From positions 1-32,701 of the forward strand of contig DATJQV010000085.1 of the NCBI GenBank assembly GCA_035505375.1: a stretch of DNA of 32,701 nt. The letters run 5' to 3'. This document shows, in pieces, positions 30,530 to 32,701 of this stretch. The notes beneath the pieces are model-generated. The model did not search any database. It had not been told where the DNA came from and saw only the letters and a program-made list of their open reading frames with translations. The translations under genes were made by a program, and so were the position numbers. Origin of the DNA: a bacterium (lineage in GTDB: Bacteria > Hydrothermota > Tepidihabitantia > Tepidihabitantales > Tepidihabitantaceae). Within the stretch, counting starts at the first letter, position 1. The number at the start of each line of letters is the position of its first letter.

Positions 30530-31698
30530 TAACTGCGGTAGCGTTTGACTGTGGCGACTACGGCGTCAATTACGTTCTGAACGTCGTCTTCGGTCATCTT
30601 CGAGTAGACCGGGAGCGAAACCTCGCGCTGGTATTCGCGGTAGGCAATCGGGAAATCCTCCGGCTTGTACCCGTAGGTATCCCGGTAGTAAGGGTGGACA
30701 TGCAGCGGGATAAAATGCACGCTGGTACCGATGTTGAGGCGTTTGAGCTCCTGTATGAACCGGGCCCGGTCGATTGAGAGACAGTCCAGATTCAGGCGCA
30801 GTAGGTAGAGGTGCCAAGAGTGCTGGCCATCGTATTCTGCCTGCGGCGCCGGCTCCACTTCTGGCATGGCCCGAAAGGCCGCCGTGTATCGTTGGGCAAT
30901 CTGCGCGCGCCGATCGCGCATTCGATTCGTCTTCCGCAACTGAGCAAGGCCCATCGCTGCGGCGACGTCGGTCAGGTTGTACTTGAACCCGGGCGCGACA
31001 ATCTCGTAGTACCAAGAGCCCATTTGGGAGTACCGATTCCAGGCGTCGTGGCCGATGCCGTGTAGACTCATGATCCGACAGCGCTCTGCCCACGACTCGT
31101 TGTCCGTGCAGATCATCCCTCCTTCACCCGTAGTCAGTGGCTTGGTCGCGTAGAAACTGAAACAGGTGAAATCAGAGAGGGCCCCGACCATTCGCCCTTT
31201 GTACTTCGTGGGAAAAGCGTGGGCAGCGTCCTCTATCACTATCAGGCCGTGGCGTGCCGCGATGGTTCGGATTTCGTCCATCTCCGCCGCCAGTCCGGCA
31301 ATATGCACCGGTATAATTACGCGCGTGTGCGGAGTGATTGCGGCCTCGATCTTGTCAGCGTCAATGCACAAGGTGTTCGGGTCGACGTCCACGAGCACCG
31401 GCCGGGCACCGAAGTAGCGGACCACGTCGGCTGTCGCGGCGAAGGTGTAGGTGCTCGTAACAACCTCGTCGCCGCTTGCGAGGCCGATTGCCTCCAGCGC
31501 CAGGTGCATTGCCGCCGTGCATGAATTGACCCCGACGGCATATTTCGCCTCCGTGAAGGCGGCGAACTCGCTTTCCAGCCTGGCTACCCTGGGCCCGGTC
31601 GTGAGCCAGCCGGACCGAATCACGGCTGTGACTTCCGCAATCTCCGCCTCGCCTACGTCGGGCAACGCGAACGGCAGGAAAGTTGCGCGGACAGGCAT
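30529..31698 (-). CDS. DegT/DnrJ/EryC1/StrS aminotransferase (ArnB/WbpE-like)
   Basis: PLP sugar aminotransferase. I begin at ATG 31698, giving the standard opening FLPFALPDVGEAEIAEVTAVIRSGWLTTGP and 389 residues. An ATG at 31803 would add 35 unrelated residues right after the stop of the decayed gene upstream. Landmarks are TSTYTFAATADVV, VIEDAAHAFP (Asp157) and FSFYATKPLTTGEGG (Schiff-base Lys186). The C-terminal SVHFIPLHVHPYYRDTYGY and LPVYSKMTEDDV resemble ArnB- or WbpE-type enzymes that aminate UDP-keto-pyranoses. It is coupled to the phosphoglycosyl transferase, so its product may feed the first sugar of the glycan. Confidence 0.93.
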   Translation of the reverse strand: MPVRATFLPFALPDVGEAEIAEVTAVIRSGWLTTGPRVARLESEFAAFTEAKYAVGVNSCTAAMHLALEAIGLASGDEVVTSTYTFAATADVVRYFGARPVLVDVDPNTLCIDADKIEAAITPHTRVIIPVHIAGLAAEMDEIRTIAARHGLIVIEDAAHAFPTKYKGRMVGALSDFTCFSFYATKPLTTGEGGMICTDNESWAERCRIMSLHGIGHDAWNRYSQMGSWYYEIVAPGFKYNLTDVAAAMGLAQLRKTNRMRDRRAQIAQRYTAAFRAMPEVEPAPQAEYDGQHSWHLYLLRLNLDCLSIDRARFIQELKRLNIGTSVHFIPLHVHPYYRDTYGYKPEDFPIAYREYQREVSLPVYSKMTEDDVQNVIDAVVATVKRYRS

Positions 31699-31804
31699 CT
31701 CAGTCCCGAGAGCAACTCCTCCACTTCTAGGGATGGTAGATGGCGGTCGCACTTGACGTTCCTTCGCCGCCAGCGGGTTGCGTGTCAGACCTTGGCCAGC
31801 CATG

Positions 31805-32699
31805 CTAGTACGGATCGATCCCTATGAAGCGGAGCCGCAGGCGCATAGGAGTCTCCACGATTACCGCAATCTGGTCCCTCTTGCTCGCGTACCAGCCCTT
31901 ACCATGCGCCAGCGCGTCATCGTACATCTGCTTGGCCAGTGGACATCAATTGCACCACGGCATCCCATAGTACTGGCCCTCAGGGCCCAAGTGGCCTCTT
32001 AGACATCCTATGCTGTCGCGCCTAGCAGCTTGTGGTTGAACGAACAGTTGATGTTGCACCACGCGGTGTCCCGCAGGTGAGCAGGTAGGTCGGTGGTCGA
32101 TTGACGACCACAGTCGGACCCGATATGTGTCGCCCGGCCTCATGTTGACCAAGAGCTGGACACACCAGCCGCCAGGATCGCCGTTCCACACGTCGAATCC
32201 GTACAGTGCCTTCTAGAGCAGAGCCTTCCGGTAACTGGTCGCACTATGGTGTTCCTGCCGAGATAGTGGGTTGCCATCGTGCCCGCGTCATTCGGCAGTG
32301 TCACTTCTTGTGAGCGCTCTTCAACGCACACTTGATGTACCTGGCCCCTTGATTGCTCCAGGGGAAGCCTCTGCCGCCAGAGGGGGAGCGCGGTCTGGCT
32401 TAGCAGTTCTCTTGCAGGCTTGTCCACCCTCAACCCCTTGGTCCAGGTTGGCCGGCAACCGTGTACATCGCGATGTGGATCGTGTCACCGAGGTCCCAGC
32501 CGGTCTCGTTCGTAATCAAGTACACGCAAGCCGGCACACGTGGGAGCGACCTGCCGCCAAACGTCAGCATCTGCGGGATGGGCTGATTGTACCTATTGGG
32601 AATACTGTGGAGTGAAGGTGCGGTGTGGACGCGTGCCTCATCCAGCCACCGGTTCCCCACCTTTGCGCACTCGACATAAAGCGTGCCCGGGGAGTTCCA
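31805..32699 (-). pseudogene. Decayed minus-strand gene, running off the window edge
   Basis: Protein-like pieces follow one another on the minus strand but are interrupted. From the window edge an open frame (32699-32430) contains SPGTLYVECAKVGNRWLDEA and VYLITNETGWDLGDTIHIAM. After a frame change come KALYGFDVWNGDPGGWCVQL and VNMRPGDTYRVRLWSSID, with an in-frame TAG at 32215. An in-frame TGA at 31948 then precedes CPLAKQMYDDALAHGKGWYA and a closing IVETPMRLRLRFIGIDPY (stop at 31807-31805). At least one frameshift and two stops suggest a dead gene. I do not recognise the family. It shares no obvious feature with polysaccharide synthesis and probably marks the edge of the locus. Confidence 0.45.
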
Positions 32700-32701
32700 G
32701 C

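Noticed and set aside
31943-31952. In-frame TGA between cysteine codons as a selenocysteine site
   Set aside because: The same frame also contains a TAG upstream and a frameshift, and I see no hairpin typical of a SECIS element after the TGA, so gene decay is the simpler reading.

Overview
This window is a large surface-polysaccharide biosynthesis and export locus from a high-GC Gram-negative bacterium. An export ABC transporter of the O-antigen type, a Wzc-like tyrosine autokinase and an SLBB export protein all imply a two-membrane envelope. I cannot name the species. The degenerate 6-bp and 7-bp repeat tracts and the many DegT-type aminotransferases recall genomes of uncultured phyla, but that is impression, not proof.

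Layout. About 237 bp of gene-free leader is followed by a plus-strand block (238-24994). It opens with an ABC-2 permease and, after a repeat-filled island carrying a four-helix-bundle gene (1205-1630), its ATPase with a C-terminal Wzt-like domain. Then come a small unknown ORF, a compact DegT-like protein, a WbqC-like protein, a GNAT acetyltransferase, a DegT aminotransferase, a GT2 glycosyltransferase, a cupin protein, a second full-length DegT (probable CTG start), three GT4-type glycosyltransferases, an O-antigen ligase/polymerase, a double alpha/beta-hydrolase, two tandem paralogous acyltransferase-like proteins, two more GT4 enzymes, a FemAB-like protein, a NodB-like deacetylase and a membrane-anchored GT2 enzyme. 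Many genes touch or overlap by 1-4 bases, so most of this block is probably co-transcribed and translationally coupled.

A convergent gap (24995-25623) holds the N-terminal remnant of another DegT aminotransferase. The minus-strand block then reads right to left: a decayed gene at the window edge, an ArnB/WbpE-like DegT aminotransferase, a small monotopic phosphoglycosyl transferase, another DegT aminotransferase carrying low-complexity insertions, a very short SLBB export protein and a Wzc-type co-polymerase/kinase.

How it fits together (inference): the phosphoglycosyl transferase primes undecaprenyl phosphate, aminotransferases plus GNAT/FemAB-like enzymes make and decorate amino sugars, six to seven glycosyltransferases build the chain, the ligase/polymerase acts outside the inner membrane, and export uses the ABC pair and/or the Wzc/SLBB machinery. 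No Wzx flippase is visible.

The least ordinary content is repeat DNA. There is a 26-unit degenerate 12-bp array (1804-2115), oppositely oriented 6-bp arrays around the four-helix-bundle gene, and period-7 tracts. The 6-bp and 7-bp families also lie inside coding genes, where they make in-frame insertions, part of a membrane helix and a C-terminal tail.
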